Shown here in pieces: positions 53,416 to 63,323 of a stretch of 64,000 nt of DNA. The translations under genes and the position numbers were made by a program. The DNA lies in NCBI GenBank assembly GCA_014695345.1, contig JACJOC010000012.1, positions 273,581 to 337,580 on the forward strand. Direction: 5' to 3'. Positions within the stretch are counted from its first letter, which is position 1. The number at the start of each line of letters is the position of its first letter. The notes beneath the pieces are model-generated. The model was not told the DNA's origin. It saw only the letters and a list, made by a program, of their open reading frames with translations, and did no database searches. Source of the DNA: Cyanobacteria bacterium FACHB-471 (GTDB lineage Bacteria; Cyanobacteriota; Cyanobacteriia; Elainellales; Elainellaceae).

Positions 53416-56400
53416 ATGCAGACCCCAAAATCTTCTGGCTTCAGCCCCAGCGAAATCTCAATTCGCCAGCACATCGGAACGCTGATTCTAACCCTGGCAG
53501 TTATTGTCGTTGGCATATTTTATACGTCTAACCTTCAGACTGACCTGCTGCCCTCAATTACCTACCCGCGCATTGGGGTAAGGCTAGATGCACCAGGAAT
53601 TTCACCTGAGGTAGCGATAGACGAAGTTACCCGTCCCCTCGAAGAAGCGCTTTCTGCAACGGAAGGTGTTGTTCAGGTTTACTCCCAAACTCGGGAAGGG
53701 CAAGTCAGCGTAGACCTGTACTTTGAACCGGGTGGAAATATTGATCAAGCGCTCAATGATGCAACTGCTGCTTTCAATCGGGCCCGAGGAAACCTGCCAG
53801 ACACCATCGAAGAACCTCGGCTGTTCAAAGCTGACCCGTCACAGTTGCCTGTTTATGAATTGGCGTTGACTTCCCCCTCGTTAGAATCTGTTGATTTGCG
53901 GGTGTTTGCAGACGAGGAGCTAGCTCGTGAGTTAGGAGTAATCCCTGGGGTCGCAGCGGTAGATGTGTCAGGCGGCGAAGCTGAAGAAGTTCGCGTCAAT
54001 GTCGATTTAAGTCGAATGCAGTCCCTTGGGATAGCTCTGTCAGACGTGCTGGATGAGCTGGAGCAAACTAACCAGGATGTTTCTGGCGGTCGTATTCTAG
54101 GTGAAAACTCTGAACCGCTAACCCGAACTGTTGGACGGTTTCAGGATGCTGAGGAGATTAACAACCTCTCCTTTATTGTTGACGGTAATGAAGAGACAGA
54201 GAGTAGCGACGATTCTACCTCTGCATCAACGGGCTCAACTGCCAGTGCTCCTCGTCGCGTTTATCTGCGCGATTTTGCAGAAGTAATCGACAACACAGAA
54301 GAGCAACGGGTCTTTGTCTCCCTAAACGGGCAGCCCGCGGTAAAAGTTAGCATTCAGAAACAGCCAGACGCAAACTCAATTGAAGTTGTAGATGGGGTAA
54401 AACGCCGCTTAGAAGAACTCAGGCAAGCGGGTGTCATCGCCGAAGACATGGAGTTCATTCCAACACTGGATGAATCTATCTTTATTCGCAACTCTATTTC
54501 CAACGTAACGAGTTCAGGTATAACTGGGGCAGGTTTGGCGGCGATCGCCGTCCTCCTCTTCCTGGGCTCTATCCGCCAGACAATCATCATTGTTCTTGCC
54601 ATTCCTTTGACGACACTGGCAGCCATGATTTTGATGGGGATGTTTGGCTTATCGCTCAACATATTTAGCTTGGGTGGACTAGCGCTAGGCGTAGGTAACG
54701 TCATTGACAGCTCTATTGTCATGCTCGAAACCATCGCTGAATCAGCGGGTATGACTCCTGGACAGGATGCTCAATCAAACTTGAGTTCTGAGGAGTTAAT
54801 TGAAAGCTCAATTCAAAGTAGTCAAACTGTAGAGTCTGCCCTGATTGCCTCTACCACCACAAACATGATCGCAGTGGTACCCTTCCTGTTAATCGGAGGG
54901 TTTATCGCACTTCTATTTAACGAATTAATCCTGACCATTATCTTCGCTGTTGCGGCCTCTCTCCTCGTTGCGGTCACTGTGATTCCAGTGCTTGCCTCTC
55001 GTTTGTTAGGAATTCAGTGGTCAAGCGGAGTTTCAAGGTTTTGGCTGCTGCGAGAATTCACCCGTCGCTTTGACGCCTCGACTCGCAGCTATGCCTCGCT
55101 GTTAGATCGGGTGCTAAAACACCGGGTCATAGTTCTTTTAGTCACGTTTCTCATATTGGGTGGGGGCGGTTTGGCTGTAGCAGGTAGAATTCCTCAAGAA
55201 ATCCTGCCTCGCATCAGTACTGGGCAGGCTAACTTGAATGCCCAATTTCCACCGGGTACGCCTCTAGAAGTCAATCGCAAAGTGATGACCGCGGTGGATG
55301 ACATTCTACAGGCACAGCCCGAAACAGAATACGTTTTTACAACTTCGGGTGGTTCTCTATTTGGCAGCTCGACCAACGAAAACCCTCTAAGGGGTACTAG
55401 TACAATCACCCTTAAACGGGGGACTGATGTTGAAGCCTTTGTCAGTCGCGTTACTCAAGAAGTCAACAAGCTGAATTTGGTGGATACTCGCATTCGCCTG
55501 CGACCAGGGGAAGTCCGGGGTTTGGTCTTAAATAACTCTCCAGTGCGAGGGGCAGAAGTTGACATCGTGCTTCAGGGGACAGATACACAAACGCTAAATG
55601 AAGCCGGAAACCAGGTTCTGGATGCGTTGGAACAGCAAGCAACGCTGGCAACTTTCCGCGCCGATGCCGACGAAAGCCAGCCCGAAATTCAAATTCGTCC
55701 CGACTTAGAGCGAATTTCTGCTTTAGGGCTGAATACCCAAGACATTGGCGATGTCGTGACAACAGCCGTTGAGGGAACGGTTCCAACCCAACTTCAGCGG
55801 GGTAATCGTTTAGTCGATGTACGAGTACAGCTTGATCGCGACTCTATCCGAGAACCTTCGCAGCTAGAAGCGTTGCCTCTATTTACTGAAGATAATCAAC
55901 TGATTCGTCTGGGAGATGTCGCGCAATTAGAAGAAGGCACGTCTCCAAGTGAAATTCAACGCATTAACCAACGTCAAGTATTTATCGCAGCTGGTAACTT
56001 GAATGAGGGCGCTAGCTTGAGTCAAGCTCTGGCTGAGGTCGATGCAATTATCCAAAATTTAGATTTACCTGAAGGGGTTAGTCGGCTTCCCAGTGCGGCG
56101 GCTCAAAGTAATCAAGAAATCCAGTCTGCTCTACCTGTGTTGGGTGGACTGGCAGCCTTCCTGGTATTTGTGGTGATGGCAGTGCAATATAACTCGCTCA
56201 TCGATCCGCTGGTCATCATGTTTACCGTTCCGCTAGCGCTGGTTGGTGGCATGTTGGGGCTATTTATTACCCAAACGGCAATTGGAGCAACGGTAATTAT
56301 AGGAGCTGTGCTGCTGGTAGGCATCGTCGTCAACAACGCCATCATTATGGTGGAATTAGCAAATCAGATCCGTGAGCAAGAAAAGGTCGATCGCCGCACT

Positions 56401-56736
56401 GCCATTCTTAAAGCAGCTCCTCAACGGCTTCGTCCTATCTTGATGACTACTATTACGACAGTATTAGGCATGTTTCCCCTAGCCTTAGGATTGGGTGAAG
56501 GGGGAGAGTTTTTGCAACCACTCGGAATTGTTGTTTTCTCCGGGTTGTCTCTGGGTACATTGCTGACTTTGTTTATCATTCCCTGCTTTTACCTGCTGCT
56601 CCATAATCCCCGTTGGACAGACGGGATGAAGCGAATGTCCCGTCGTGGGCGGGTCGCTCTAGCGTTAGATAGGGTCGATCGCCAGTCTCGACAACCCTCC
56701 AAACGAAAAGTAGTCAGGCGATTTCTGAAGGAATAA
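53416..56736 (+). CDS. RND efflux transporter permease (AcrB/MexB-like)
   Basis: A proton-driven 1106-residue pump. The N-terminal TM1 (HIGTLILTLAVIVVGIFYTS) is followed by the duplicated halves: a porter domain, TM2-TM6 (IAAIAVLLFLGS...), a second porter domain and TM8-TM12 ending LSLGTLLTLFIIPCFYLLLH. A charged tail of about 40 residues closes the protein. The TM4 proton relay has one Asp (GNVIDSSIVMLE), where E. coli AcrB has two. A Ser-rich insert (ESSDDSTSASTGSTASAP) interrupts a porter domain. The gene starts 20 bases after the adaptor stop, so they form one operon. Substrates cannot be inferred. Confidence 0.96.
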   Translation: MQTPKSSGFSPSEISIRQHIGTLILTLAVIVVGIFYTSNLQTDLLPSITYPRIGVRLDAPGISPEVAIDEVTRPLEEALSATEGVVQVYSQTREGQVSVDLYFEPGGNIDQALNDATAAFNRARGNLPDTIEEPRLFKADPSQLPVYELALTSPSLESVDLRVFADEELARELGVIPGVAAVDVSGGEAEEVRVNVDLSRMQSLGIALSDVLDELEQTNQDVSGGRILGENSEPLTRTVGRFQDAEEINNLSFIVDGNEETESSDDSTSASTGSTASAPRRVYLRDFAEVIDNTEEQRVFVSLNGQPAVKVSIQKQPDANSIEVVDGVKRRLEELRQAGVIAEDMEFIPTLDESIFIRNSISNVTSSGITGAGLAAIAVLLFLGSIRQTIIIVLAIPLTTLAAMILMGMFGLSLNIFSLGGLALGVGNVIDSSIVMLETIAESAGMTPGQDAQSNLSSEELIESSIQSSQTVESALIASTTTNMIAVVPFLLIGGFIALLFNELILTIIFAVAASLLVAVTVIPVLASRLLGIQWSSGVSRFWLLREFTRRFDASTRSYASLLDRVLKHRVIVLLVTFLILGGGGLAVAGRIPQEILPRISTGQANLNAQFPPGTPLEVNRKVMTAVDDILQAQPETEYVFTTSGGSLFGSSTNENPLRGTSTITLKRGTDVEAFVSRVTQEVNKLNLVDTRIRLRPGEVRGLVLNNSPVRGAEVDIVLQGTDTQTLNEAGNQVLDALEQQATLATFRADADESQPEIQIRPDLERISALGLNTQDIGDVVTTAVEGTVPTQLQRGNRLVDVRVQLDRDSIREPSQLEALPLFTEDNQLIRLGDVAQLEEGTSPSEIQRINQRQVFIAAGNLNEGASLSQALAEVDAIIQNLDLPEGVSRLPSAAAQSNQEIQSALPVLGGLAAFLVFVVMAVQYNSLIDPLVIMFTVPLALVGGMLGLFITQTAIGATVIIGAVLLVGIVVNNAIIMVELANQIREQEKVDRRTAILKAAPQRLRPILMTTITTVLGMFPLALGLGEGGEFLQPLGIVVFSGLSLGTLLTLFIIPCFYLLLHNPRWTDGMKRMSRRGRVALALDRVDRQSRQPSKRKVVRRFLKE

Positions 56737-56783
56737 CGTTCTCCTGGTAGAGGACTGGCTCTCCTGGTTTGATTTACGCTATT

Positions 56784-56815
56784 GTGGCGATCGCGACAGA
56801 AGTTGCGATCGCCAC
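56784..56815. terminator. HIP1-based hairpin after the RND operon
   Basis: GTGGCGATCGC (56784-56794) pairs with GCGATCGCCAC (56805-56815) around ten bases. It lies 48 bases after the RND stop. Two HIP1 octamers supply the stem; termination is plausible but there is no T tract. Confidence 0.5.
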
Positions 56816-56892
56816 AAATGCTTTAGCCCGTTGATTCTGATCTGATGGCGATCGCCCAGCAAAAATTCCTGGCATTATTTGGAGCATCCTAG

Positions 56893-57399
56893 ATGTCACA
56901 GCCTCCTCCCAAACGGATCCCATCGGTTGTAAATTCCAGAAACACCTCGCTTCAACGTCTGCGCCAACTTAGCCATGTCTTAGACAACGCCATTCCAATT
57001 CCTGGTACAGGTTATCGAATTGGACTTGATCCACTTCTGGGCTTACTGCCCGGTGCTGGAGATACGGTTGCAGGAGCGCTATCCGCTTACATTGTTGTTG
57101 AAGCAGCGCGAATGGGCGTGCCTCGTGAAACCCTGTTGCGAATGGCATCCAACATTGTTTTAGAAGTTGTGCTGGGATCGGTGCCAATGCTAGGCGATGT
57201 GTTTGACGCGACCTGGAAGGCAAATGCTCGAAATATTGCCTTGCTTGAAACTCACGTCGATATGCCACAATCCAACCGAGGGAGCGATCGCAAATTTCTA
57301 ATTCTGCTAATTCTCGGCTTAGCAGTGGTTATTATAGGTTTTGCTACTTTTTCTGTACTGCTGGTTCGCCTGCTAATTGGCGCTATCAGTGGCGGCTAA
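56893..57399 (+). CDS. DUF4112 membrane protein
   Basis: This 168-residue protein matches DUF4112: LRQLSHVLDNAIPIPGTGYRIGLDPLLGLLPGAGDTVAGALSAY with PGAGD, then SNIVLEVVLGSVPMLGDVFDATWKAN. Hydrophobic helices include LILLILGLAVVIIGFATFSV. Function unknown. It stands apart from its neighbours by about 80-150 bases on each side. Confidence 0.92.
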   Translation: MSQPPPKRIPSVVNSRNTSLQRLRQLSHVLDNAIPIPGTGYRIGLDPLLGLLPGAGDTVAGALSAYIVVEAARMGVPRETLLRMASNIVLEVVLGSVPMLGDVFDATWKANARNIALLETHVDMPQSNRGSDRKFLILLILGLAVVIIGFATFSVLLVRLLIGAISGG

Positions 57400-57480
57400 C
57401 TCAATTCTTAGCGCTACATTTGGCGTGATCTCCAAGGGAGGATTATGCAATAATGATGCACTGTCTTCCAGAGTCTTCTC

Positions 57481-58536
57481 ATGGTTCAAGCGCCTCCACT
57501 TCCCACTGATTTGAACAACTTTAGTTTTGAGCAAAACCCTGATCTCAGCCTTCAGCTTCCTGATCCAGAGGATGATCTGATTCCCGAAGCAGAATTTTTG
57601 AGTCAGGTCGAGACAGCCTGGCAGGTGTGCGATCGCTTTGACCTGCAAACCGAGATTTGGCGCGGACGAATCCTTCGAGCTGTGCGCGATCGCGAAAAGC
57701 GAGGCGGCGACGGTCGAGGCAGCGGATTTCTCAACTGGCTCAAAGACCGGGAAATCAGCAAAACCCAGGCTTACTCGCTAATCGAACTGGCAAATAGTGC
57801 CGATGCGCTGCTAGAAGAGGGTTACCTAGAGCCGGAAGATGTTAACCAGTTCAGCAAACGCGCCTTTGTCGAAACGGCTCAGTCATCCCCGGAAGTTCAG
57901 CAAATGGTCGGGGATGCAGCGCGAAAGGGCGATCGCATCACTCGCCGAGAAGTCCGCCAGCTTTCCGACGAATGGACAGCGATGACTTCAGACCTGATTC
58001 CTGAAGTCGTGAAGGAAAAAGCTGCTAACAGCACAATTCCTACCCGCTATTTGGCTCCACTGGTGCGAGAAATGGAAAAGTTGCCAGAAGCGCATCAGGT
58101 TTCCCTCCAGGCAGAGGTGGCAGGAAATCCTGACGTGGATACGCTGAAGCAAGTTACTGCCGAAGCTCGCTATTTGGCGAAGTATCTCAATGCTGCAACC
58201 AACGTGCAGGCCTTAGATAACGAAGCGCTTGACCTGGAATCTGCTTTAGAAGAAGCGTTGCGGGTCGGTTGCCTTAGTTCTACGGCTGACTTAGTAAATC
58301 AGGCTTCGCAGTTAGAGCAGGCGATCGTCAAACTCTACACCACTTGGAAACGGCTCAACACGCTTTCAGAGCGGGTTTATCTGGACAGCGGCGCGAGTAC
58401 ACCTCACTTGCGATCGCTCCTTGCTCACCTCAGTCCCCTTTCGGGTGAAGTGTTAGAAGTCCAACTGGGTGATCCAGATGGAGGTAGTTTCTCTCGCACT
58501 ATTCGCCTCAAAATTTTGCCTGAAACTGATGCTTAA
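57481..58536 (+). CDS. conserved cyanobacterial protein, possible DNA-binding helix-turn-helix
   Basis: This 351-residue protein is unrecognised. The N-terminal about 40 residues are disordered, followed by a helical region (IWRGRILRAVRDREKRGGDG, then LNWLKDREISKTQAYSLIEL) in which KTQAYSLIELANSADALLEE has the spacing of a helix-turn-helix. A mixed helical domain follows (STIPTRYLAPLVREMEKL) and a C-terminal beta-like end (SGEVLEVQLGDPDGGSFSR). It lies 10 bases before the LOG-family gene. A DNA-binding role is only inferred. Confidence 0.78.
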   Translation: MVQAPPLPTDLNNFSFEQNPDLSLQLPDPEDDLIPEAEFLSQVETAWQVCDRFDLQTEIWRGRILRAVRDREKRGGDGRGSGFLNWLKDREISKTQAYSLIELANSADALLEEGYLEPEDVNQFSKRAFVETAQSSPEVQQMVGDAARKGDRITRREVRQLSDEWTAMTSDLIPEVVKEKAANSTIPTRYLAPLVREMEKLPEAHQVSLQAEVAGNPDVDTLKQVTAEARYLAKYLNAATNVQALDNEALDLESALEEALRVGCLSSTADLVNQASQLEQAIVKLYTTWKRLNTLSERVYLDSGASTPHLRSLLAHLSPLSGEVLEVQLGDPDGGSFSRTIRLKILPETDA

Positions 58537-58545
58537 GAGGCAAGT

Positions 58546-59127
58546 ATGAAACGAGTCTGCGTATTCTGCGGCTCAAATCAGGGAACAAACCCTGCTTACG
58601 GGTTTGCAGCCGAGCAGCTAGGTAAACTGCTAGCACAGCAAAACATTGGGTTGGTGTATGGCGGCGGCAAAGTTGGGCTAATGGGAACCGTCGCCGATGC
58701 CGCCCTTGCCGCAGGGGGTGAAGTCATCGGCGTAATCCCCCAAGCGCTAGCCGATCGCGAAATTGCTCACACAGGTCTCTCCAAACTGCATATCGTTGCT
58801 TCCATGCACGAACGCAAAGCCCTCATGTCAGACTACGTCGACGCTTTCATCGCGCTCCCCGGCGGCATGGGTACGCTTGAAGAATTTGCTGAAGTTCTCA
58901 CTTGGGGGCAATTAGGGCTGCACCAAAAGCCCTGTGGTTTGCTTAATATTGAGGGATATTACAACTCTTTGATCGCCTTCTTCAACCAAGCGGTTCAAGC
59001 GCAATTTGTCCGTCCCGAACATCGCTCAGCGGTGATCGAAGCGCAAACCTGTGAAGAACTCTTGGAGAAGCTGAACCAATATCAGCCTATCCAAATTCAC
59101 AAGTGGATCGATCGCGATCAAACCTAA
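58546..59127 (+). CDS. LOG-family protein, TIGR00730 (cytokinin riboside 5'-monophosphate phosphoribohydrolase type)
   Basis: This 193-residue Rossmann-like enzyme of the LOG family carries GGGKVGLMGTVADAAL and the catalytic PGGMGTLEEFAEVLTWGQLG. Family members cleave the bond of nucleotide monophosphates (cytokinins in plants, AMP-like nucleotides in some bacteria). Activity here is not proven. It begins 10 bases after the preceding stop and lies 29 bases before def. Confidence 0.94.
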   Translation: MKRVCVFCGSNQGTNPAYGFAAEQLGKLLAQQNIGLVYGGGKVGLMGTVADAALAAGGEVIGVIPQALADREIAHTGLSKLHIVASMHERKALMSDYVDAFIALPGGMGTLEEFAEVLTWGQLGLHQKPCGLLNIEGYYNSLIAFFNQAVQAQFVRPEHRSAVIEAQTCEELLEKLNQYQPIQIHKWIDRDQT

Positions 59128-59155
59128 TTGACCTGTCCAGGAGTTGATCAAAGCC

Positions 59156-59689
59156 GTGGCTGAATTACTGCAAATTTCCCAACTGGGTAATCCTGTCCTG
59201 CGCCAAACTGCCGAACCCATTACCGAAATTCAAACACAGCCAGTGCAGTCTTTGATCGACGATTTGCTTGCAACCCTCCGGCATTCCAATGGAGTTGGAA
59301 TTGCAGCGCCTCAAGTAGGTGTTTCTCAGCGTTTGCTGATCGTCGCATCTCGTCCCAATCCCAGATATCCTCATGCTCCCGAGATGGAGCCGACTCCGAT
59401 GATTAATCCTCGGTTGGTGAGCCATTCTGATGAAGTGGTAAAAGATTGGGAAGGCTGCCTGAGCATTCCTGGAATTCGGGGGCTGGTGCCTCGATATCAA
59501 GCAATTACGATTGAATATTGCGATCGCCACGGCGACCTCCAACACCAAGAACTCACCGATTTCGTCGCTCGCATCTTCCAACATGAGTTCGACCATCTGG
59601 AAGGCTACGTTTTCCTGGATCGATTGGAATCCACGCGAGACATTATTACTGACCAGGAATACCTCAAGCTGATTGCTGAAACTTGCTGA
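59156..59689 (+). CDS. def: peptide deformylase
   Basis: This metalloenzyme removes the formyl group from N-terminal methionine during translation. Motif I is GVGIAAPQVGVSQ, motif II EGCLSIPGIRG (Cys metal ligand) and motif III FQHEFDHLEGYVF (two His and the catalytic Glu). All are conserved. I chose the GTG at 59156 because AGGAG lies about 13 bases upstream; a TTG at 59144 would leave almost no space for a ribosome site. The length is about 177 aa. Confidence 0.96.
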   Translation: MAELLQISQLGNPVLRQTAEPITEIQTQPVQSLIDDLLATLRHSNGVGIAAPQVGVSQRLLIVASRPNPRYPHAPEMEPTPMINPRLVSHSDEVVKDWEGCLSIPGIRGLVPRYQAITIEYCDRHGDLQHQELTDFVARIFQHEFDHLEGYVFLDRLESTRDIITDQEYLKLIAETC

Positions 59690-59698
59690 CAGGAATAC

Positions 59699-60514
59699 CT
59701 ATATCCAACCCTGAACGCCTCGAACAACCATATAGGCAGCTAGGGCAAACAGCAAAAACTTAAACAGAAAATTGACTGTTCGATCAGGCAATCGAGGCAG
59801 CAAGCGAGTTCCTGCCTGTGCTCCAACAATTCCACCTAATCCCAGACACAACCCAGGAATCCATAAAACGTTGCCATTCCAGGTGTGCTGGGCAAGTCCT
59901 GAAACGGCGATCGCCACAATTGCGCCCAAACTCGTCCGCACTGCCGCCTTGATCGATTCTCCCAAAAACAGCATTTGCAGCGGCACCATCACCACCCCAC
60001 CACCCACGCCAAACAAACCAGATAGCCCACCTGCTAACAGACCGATTCCAGCAATTGAAGTGAGCGGTGCCTCTTTCTCTGCTTCTGGCACTTCTTCCCC
60101 AGATGTTAATTCTGGTTCCATCGTTTTCTCAGGTTTTCGCTTGAGTCTTTGACGTAGATCCATCAAATACGTCGTAGCTAGCAACAGAACTGCAAATCCT
60201 AGAGCCAAAGCTGGGTCAGGGAGGCGATCGCCCAACCAGGCACCCCCTTGCGCCGTAACAACCCCAAAAGCCGCTAGCATTAACGAAACCCGCCAGTTCA
60301 ATTCACCGGCTCCCAGATTCCGCAAGCTACCAGAAACCGCGCTCAAAAACACCCCAATCAAACTCGTCGCAGTAGCCTGGATTAATGGCACTCCCAGAAA
60401 TGTCAGGGCTGGAACCATCAGCAGCCCCCCCCCAATTCCCAGCAATCCAGCTGCAACTCCGGTAACTGACCCTACCAAAACCAGCAGTACCCATTCCAGG
60501 GGCGTATCAAGCAT
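59699..60514 (-). CDS. sulfite exporter TauE/SafE family permease
   Basis: This 271-residue integral membrane protein has about eight hydrophobic helices, with repeated GIGGGLLMVPALTFLG and GVGGGVVMVPLQMLFLGESI, the internal-duplication signature of the TauE/SafE family. A charged cytoplasmic loop (residues about 125-150) lies between the halves. Members export sulfite, sulfoacetate or related anions; the substrate here is unknown. The gene lies between the def and argS loci on the minus strand, and its stop is nine bases from the def stop (convergent). Confidence 0.94.
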   Translation of the reverse strand: MLDTPLEWVLLVLVGSVTGVAAGLLGIGGGLLMVPALTFLGVPLIQATATSLIGVFLSAVSGSLRNLGAGELNWRVSLMLAAFGVVTAQGGAWLGDRLPDPALALGFAVLLLATTYLMDLRQRLKRKPEKTMEPELTSGEEVPEAEKEAPLTSIAGIGLLAGGLSGLFGVGGGVVMVPLQMLFLGESIKAAVRTSLGAIVAIAVSGLAQHTWNGNVLWIPGLCLGLGGIVGAQAGTRLLPRLPDRTVNFLFKFLLFALAAYMVVRGVQGWI

Positions 60515-60543
60515 TCACACCAACTCCTGTAATAGACGCATTG

Positions 60544-60621
60544 GTAGGTTGGGTGGAGCATAGCGAAACCCAACACTTACATAAGCTTTGCGTTAAGGTT
60601 TCATACTTCAACCCAACTTAC
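60544..60621. repeat. dispersed repeat, copy 2, with inverted half-copy
   Basis: GTAGGTTGGGTGGAGCATAG... (60544-60575) matches 5296-5327 with three differences. An inverted degenerate copy (ending TTCAACCCAACTTAC at 60607-60621) faces it, so the whole can fold as one hairpin of about 78 bases. Confidence 0.7.
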
Positions 60622-60674
60622 ATTCTTCAAAGGTTATCAGAAGTTTTATCGTCAACCAGAAGTTTCCCTAACTG

Positions 60675-62435
60675 CTACATCCGCTCCAACACGGGAATTC
60701 CCAGCAAAGATAGTCCTAATTTGATCGTTCTCGCAGTCAAATCACATAACACTAACCGCGACGTTCTGATAGGTTCTTCCGCATCCAGTACCGTGCAACG
60801 ATCGTAGAACTGATTAAACTTTTGGCTCAGTTCAAATAGATATTGGCAAAGCTGATTTGGCAGCAGATCTGCATCAATTATGCTGAGAATTTCATCTAGT
60901 CGAAGTAAGTGTTTTGCTAATACAAACTCTTCATCTTCTTTCAACACAACCGGGCAGTCGGAACCTAATTTTTCAAAATCAATGTTTCCTTTCCGACTGA
61001 TCCCACACGTCCTTACGTAGGCATAAAGCATATATACAGCCGTATTGCCTTGCCGCGCCAGCATTTTGTCATAGCTGAAAACATAGTTACTCGTTCTGTT
61101 TTGGCTCAGGTCAGCATACTTTACCGCACTGATCCCGATTACTTGAGCGCTATGTTTGATAAATTCTTCTGTTTCCTCACGCCCCTCTTCTTTAAGACGA
61201 TTTTCTAGGTCAGTACGAGCATGGGCGATCGCCTCATTCAACATATCCTCCAGCCGAATTGCCTCTCCAGAACGGCTCTTTAACTTTTTCCCATCCTCCC
61301 CTAATACAGACCCAAGCGGCGTGTGAACAAACTCTACATCGTCCGTAATCCAGCCCGCTCGTTTCCCAACCTGAAAAATTTGAGCAAAGTGATTTGTTTG
61401 TTCTGCCCCAACTGGATAAACCACTCGGTCTACCTTGTCCACATTCACCCGATAGCGAATGGCAGCCAAATCAGTGGTGGCATAGTTATATCCACCATCC
61501 GACTTCTGCACGATCAGAGGCAAAGGGTCCCCTTCCTTATTCGTAAAGCCTTTCAGAAAAACGCATTTTGCCCCACTATCTTCAACTAACAAAGCAAGCC
61601 GATCCAACTCTTCAATCACATCCGGCAAAAACGGATTATAAAAAGACTCACCTCGAATAATTAGAGGAGACAAACCCATCAGATCAAAAATTCTTTGATT
61701 GGTTCGATTTGACAGATCGCAAACAATTTTCCAAGCACGCAGCGTTTCCTCCTCTCCCGCCTGAAGCTGCACCACAGACAGTCTCGCTGCATCCTGAAAG
61801 GCCGCATCCTGATCAAATCGCTTTTTGGCATGACGATAAAACGATGCCAAATCTTCCAGATCTAAATTCTCATCAGACTTCAGCGCCTCTGGATACGCTT
61901 CCCGCAAATATGCAATCAGCATCCCAAAAGGCGTTCCCCAATCCCCCACATGGCTGAGCCGCAACACCTCATAACCCAAAAATTCTAGAATTCGGGCAAT
62001 GCAATCTCCAATCACTGAGGGACGCAAATGTCCAACGTGCATTTCCTTCGCAATGTTGGGACTGGGATAGTCTACGATCGCCCGTTTAGGCGGCTCAATT
62101 GGAGCTACTCCCAGTCGGGGATCAGCCTGCACACACCGAAGCTGCTCCTCTAGGTAACTCGTCTTGAACGTCAAATTAATAAAACCCGCACCTGCTACGG
62201 TAGGTGGTTCACAAAACTCGCTCACATCAAGGTGCTGAATAACTTGCTCAGCGATCGCCCTCGGTGCTTTCCCCAATCGCTTCGCCAGCGACATCGCTAC
62301 ATTAGACTGATGATCCCCAAACTTAGGATTACTAGCAGGTACCAAAATCGGATCTGTTCCTTCCAAGTCAGACCCAAACGCAGCCACCAACGCCTGCTCA
62401 AACTGCTCTCGAATTTTCTGGATTGTAGAATTCAT
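60675..62435 (-). CDS. argS: arginyl-tRNA synthetase
   Basis: Class I enzyme charging tRNA-Arg. At 586 aa it has the family length. Visible are the N-terminal additional domain, the HIGH-like [28 protein letters not shown], the Tyr-rich [16 protein letters not shown], the KMSKS-equivalent KLKSRSGE and the DALR anticodon-binding end with [13 protein letters not shown]. It starts 21 bases after the nadC stop and is probably in one transcript with it. Confidence 0.97.
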   Translation of the reverse strand: MNSTIQKIREQFEQALVAAFGSDLEGTDPILVPASNPKFGDHQSNVAMSLAKRLGKAPRAIAEQVIQHLDVSEFCEPPTVAGAGFINLTFKTSYLEEQLRCVQADPRLGVAPIEPPKRAIVDYPSPNIAKEMHVGHLRPSVIGDCIARILEFLGYEVLRLSHVGDWGTPFGMLIAYLREAYPEALKSDENLDLEDLASFYRHAKKRFDQDAAFQDAARLSVVQLQAGEEETLRAWKIVCDLSNRTNQRIFDLMGLSPLIIRGESFYNPFLPDVIEELDRLALLVEDSGAKCVFLKGFTNKEGDPLPLIVQKSDGGYNYATTDLAAIRYRVNVDKVDRVVYPVGAEQTNHFAQIFQVGKRAGWITDDVEFVHTPLGSVLGEDGKKLKSRSGEAIRLEDMLNEAIAHARTDLENRLKEEGREETEEFIKHSAQVIGISAVKYADLSQNRTSNYVFSYDKMLARQGNTAVYMLYAYVRTCGISRKGNIDFEKLGSDCPVVLKEDEEFVLAKHLLRLDEILSIIDADLLPNQLCQYLFELSQKFNQFYDRCTVLDAEEPIRTSRLVLCDLTARTIKLGLSLLGIPVLERM

Positions 62436-62456
62436 AAATCAAAAACTATTTAACTC

Positions 62457-63323
62457 TTAACTGGCAACGACCATCCTCATACTGATGTCTAGCCAAGAAG
62501 AGCGAGTAATCGGCGCACTGCTAGAAATATAGTCCACACCCGTCTCCGCCACCGCCCGGATCGTCTCCAGCGTAATATTACCTGAAGCCTCAATCCTAAT
62601 ATGCGGACTACGTTGACGAATAACCTGCACTGCGTGTCTCATCATCTCCAGCGGCATATTATCCAACATAATGATGTCCGCTTTGTGAACCAGGGCTTCT
62701 TCAACCTGTTCAATTGACTCCGTTTCCACCTCAATAGTCAGCGGATAAGGAATATGAGGACGAATTCGGGCGATCGCCTCCCCAATTCCTCCTGCTGCCG
62801 CAATGTGATTATCCTTGATCATCACGCCGTCATCCAATCCCATCCGGTGGTTCACAGCACCACCCACTTGAGTTGCATACTTTTCCAAAAGTCGCAGCCC
62901 CGGCGTAGTTTTGCGCGTATCGACAAACTGAGTTGGCAAATCTGCAATCTGCTCCACATACTTATTGGTCAGCGTTGCAATCCCACTCAGCCGCATTACT
63001 ACATTTAACGCGACCCTCTCCCCCGTCAAGAGCGCATCCATCGATCCACTCAACCGAGCAATGGGGTGTCCGTGAGCGCACCACTGTCCTTCCTCAACAA
63101 GTGCCGTAAAAGTGGACTGTTCGTTAAGTAGATGAAAAACCCGTGCAGCAATCGGCAATCCCGCAACGACCCCTGCCTCTTTCACAATCCACTGAGCCTG
63201 TCCACTAACAGCGTTAGACGCAAAAAGGCCTTGAGTTGTGCGATCGCCCCGCCCAATATCCTCCAAAAGCCAACTTCTCAGCAGTTGATCCAGCACCAAA
63301 GCAGGCGGTAACACAGGAGCCAT
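62457..63323 (-). CDS. nadC: nicotinate-nucleotide pyrophosphorylase (quinolinate phosphoribosyltransferase)
   Basis: This 288-residue enzyme converts quinolinate and PRPP to nicotinate mononucleotide in de novo NAD synthesis. Typical motifs are LLEDIGRGDRTTQGLF, GERVALNVVMRLSGIATLT, FVDTRKTTPGLRLLEKYATQ, NHRMGLDDGVMIKDNHI, ADIIMLDNMPLEMMR and EASGNITLETI. It lies directly upstream of argS. The first codon is ATG at 63323. Confidence 0.97.
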   Translation of the reverse strand: MAPVLPPALVLDQLLRSWLLEDIGRGDRTTQGLFASNAVSGQAQWIVKEAGVVAGLPIAARVFHLLNEQSTFTALVEEGQWCAHGHPIARLSGSMDALLTGERVALNVVMRLSGIATLTNKYVEQIADLPTQFVDTRKTTPGLRLLEKYATQVGGAVNHRMGLDDGVMIKDNHIAAAGGIGEAIARIRPHIPYPLTIEVETESIEQVEEALVHKADIIMLDNMPLEMMRHAVQVIRQRSPHIRIEASGNITLETIRAVAETGVDYISSSAPITRSSWLDISMRMVVAS

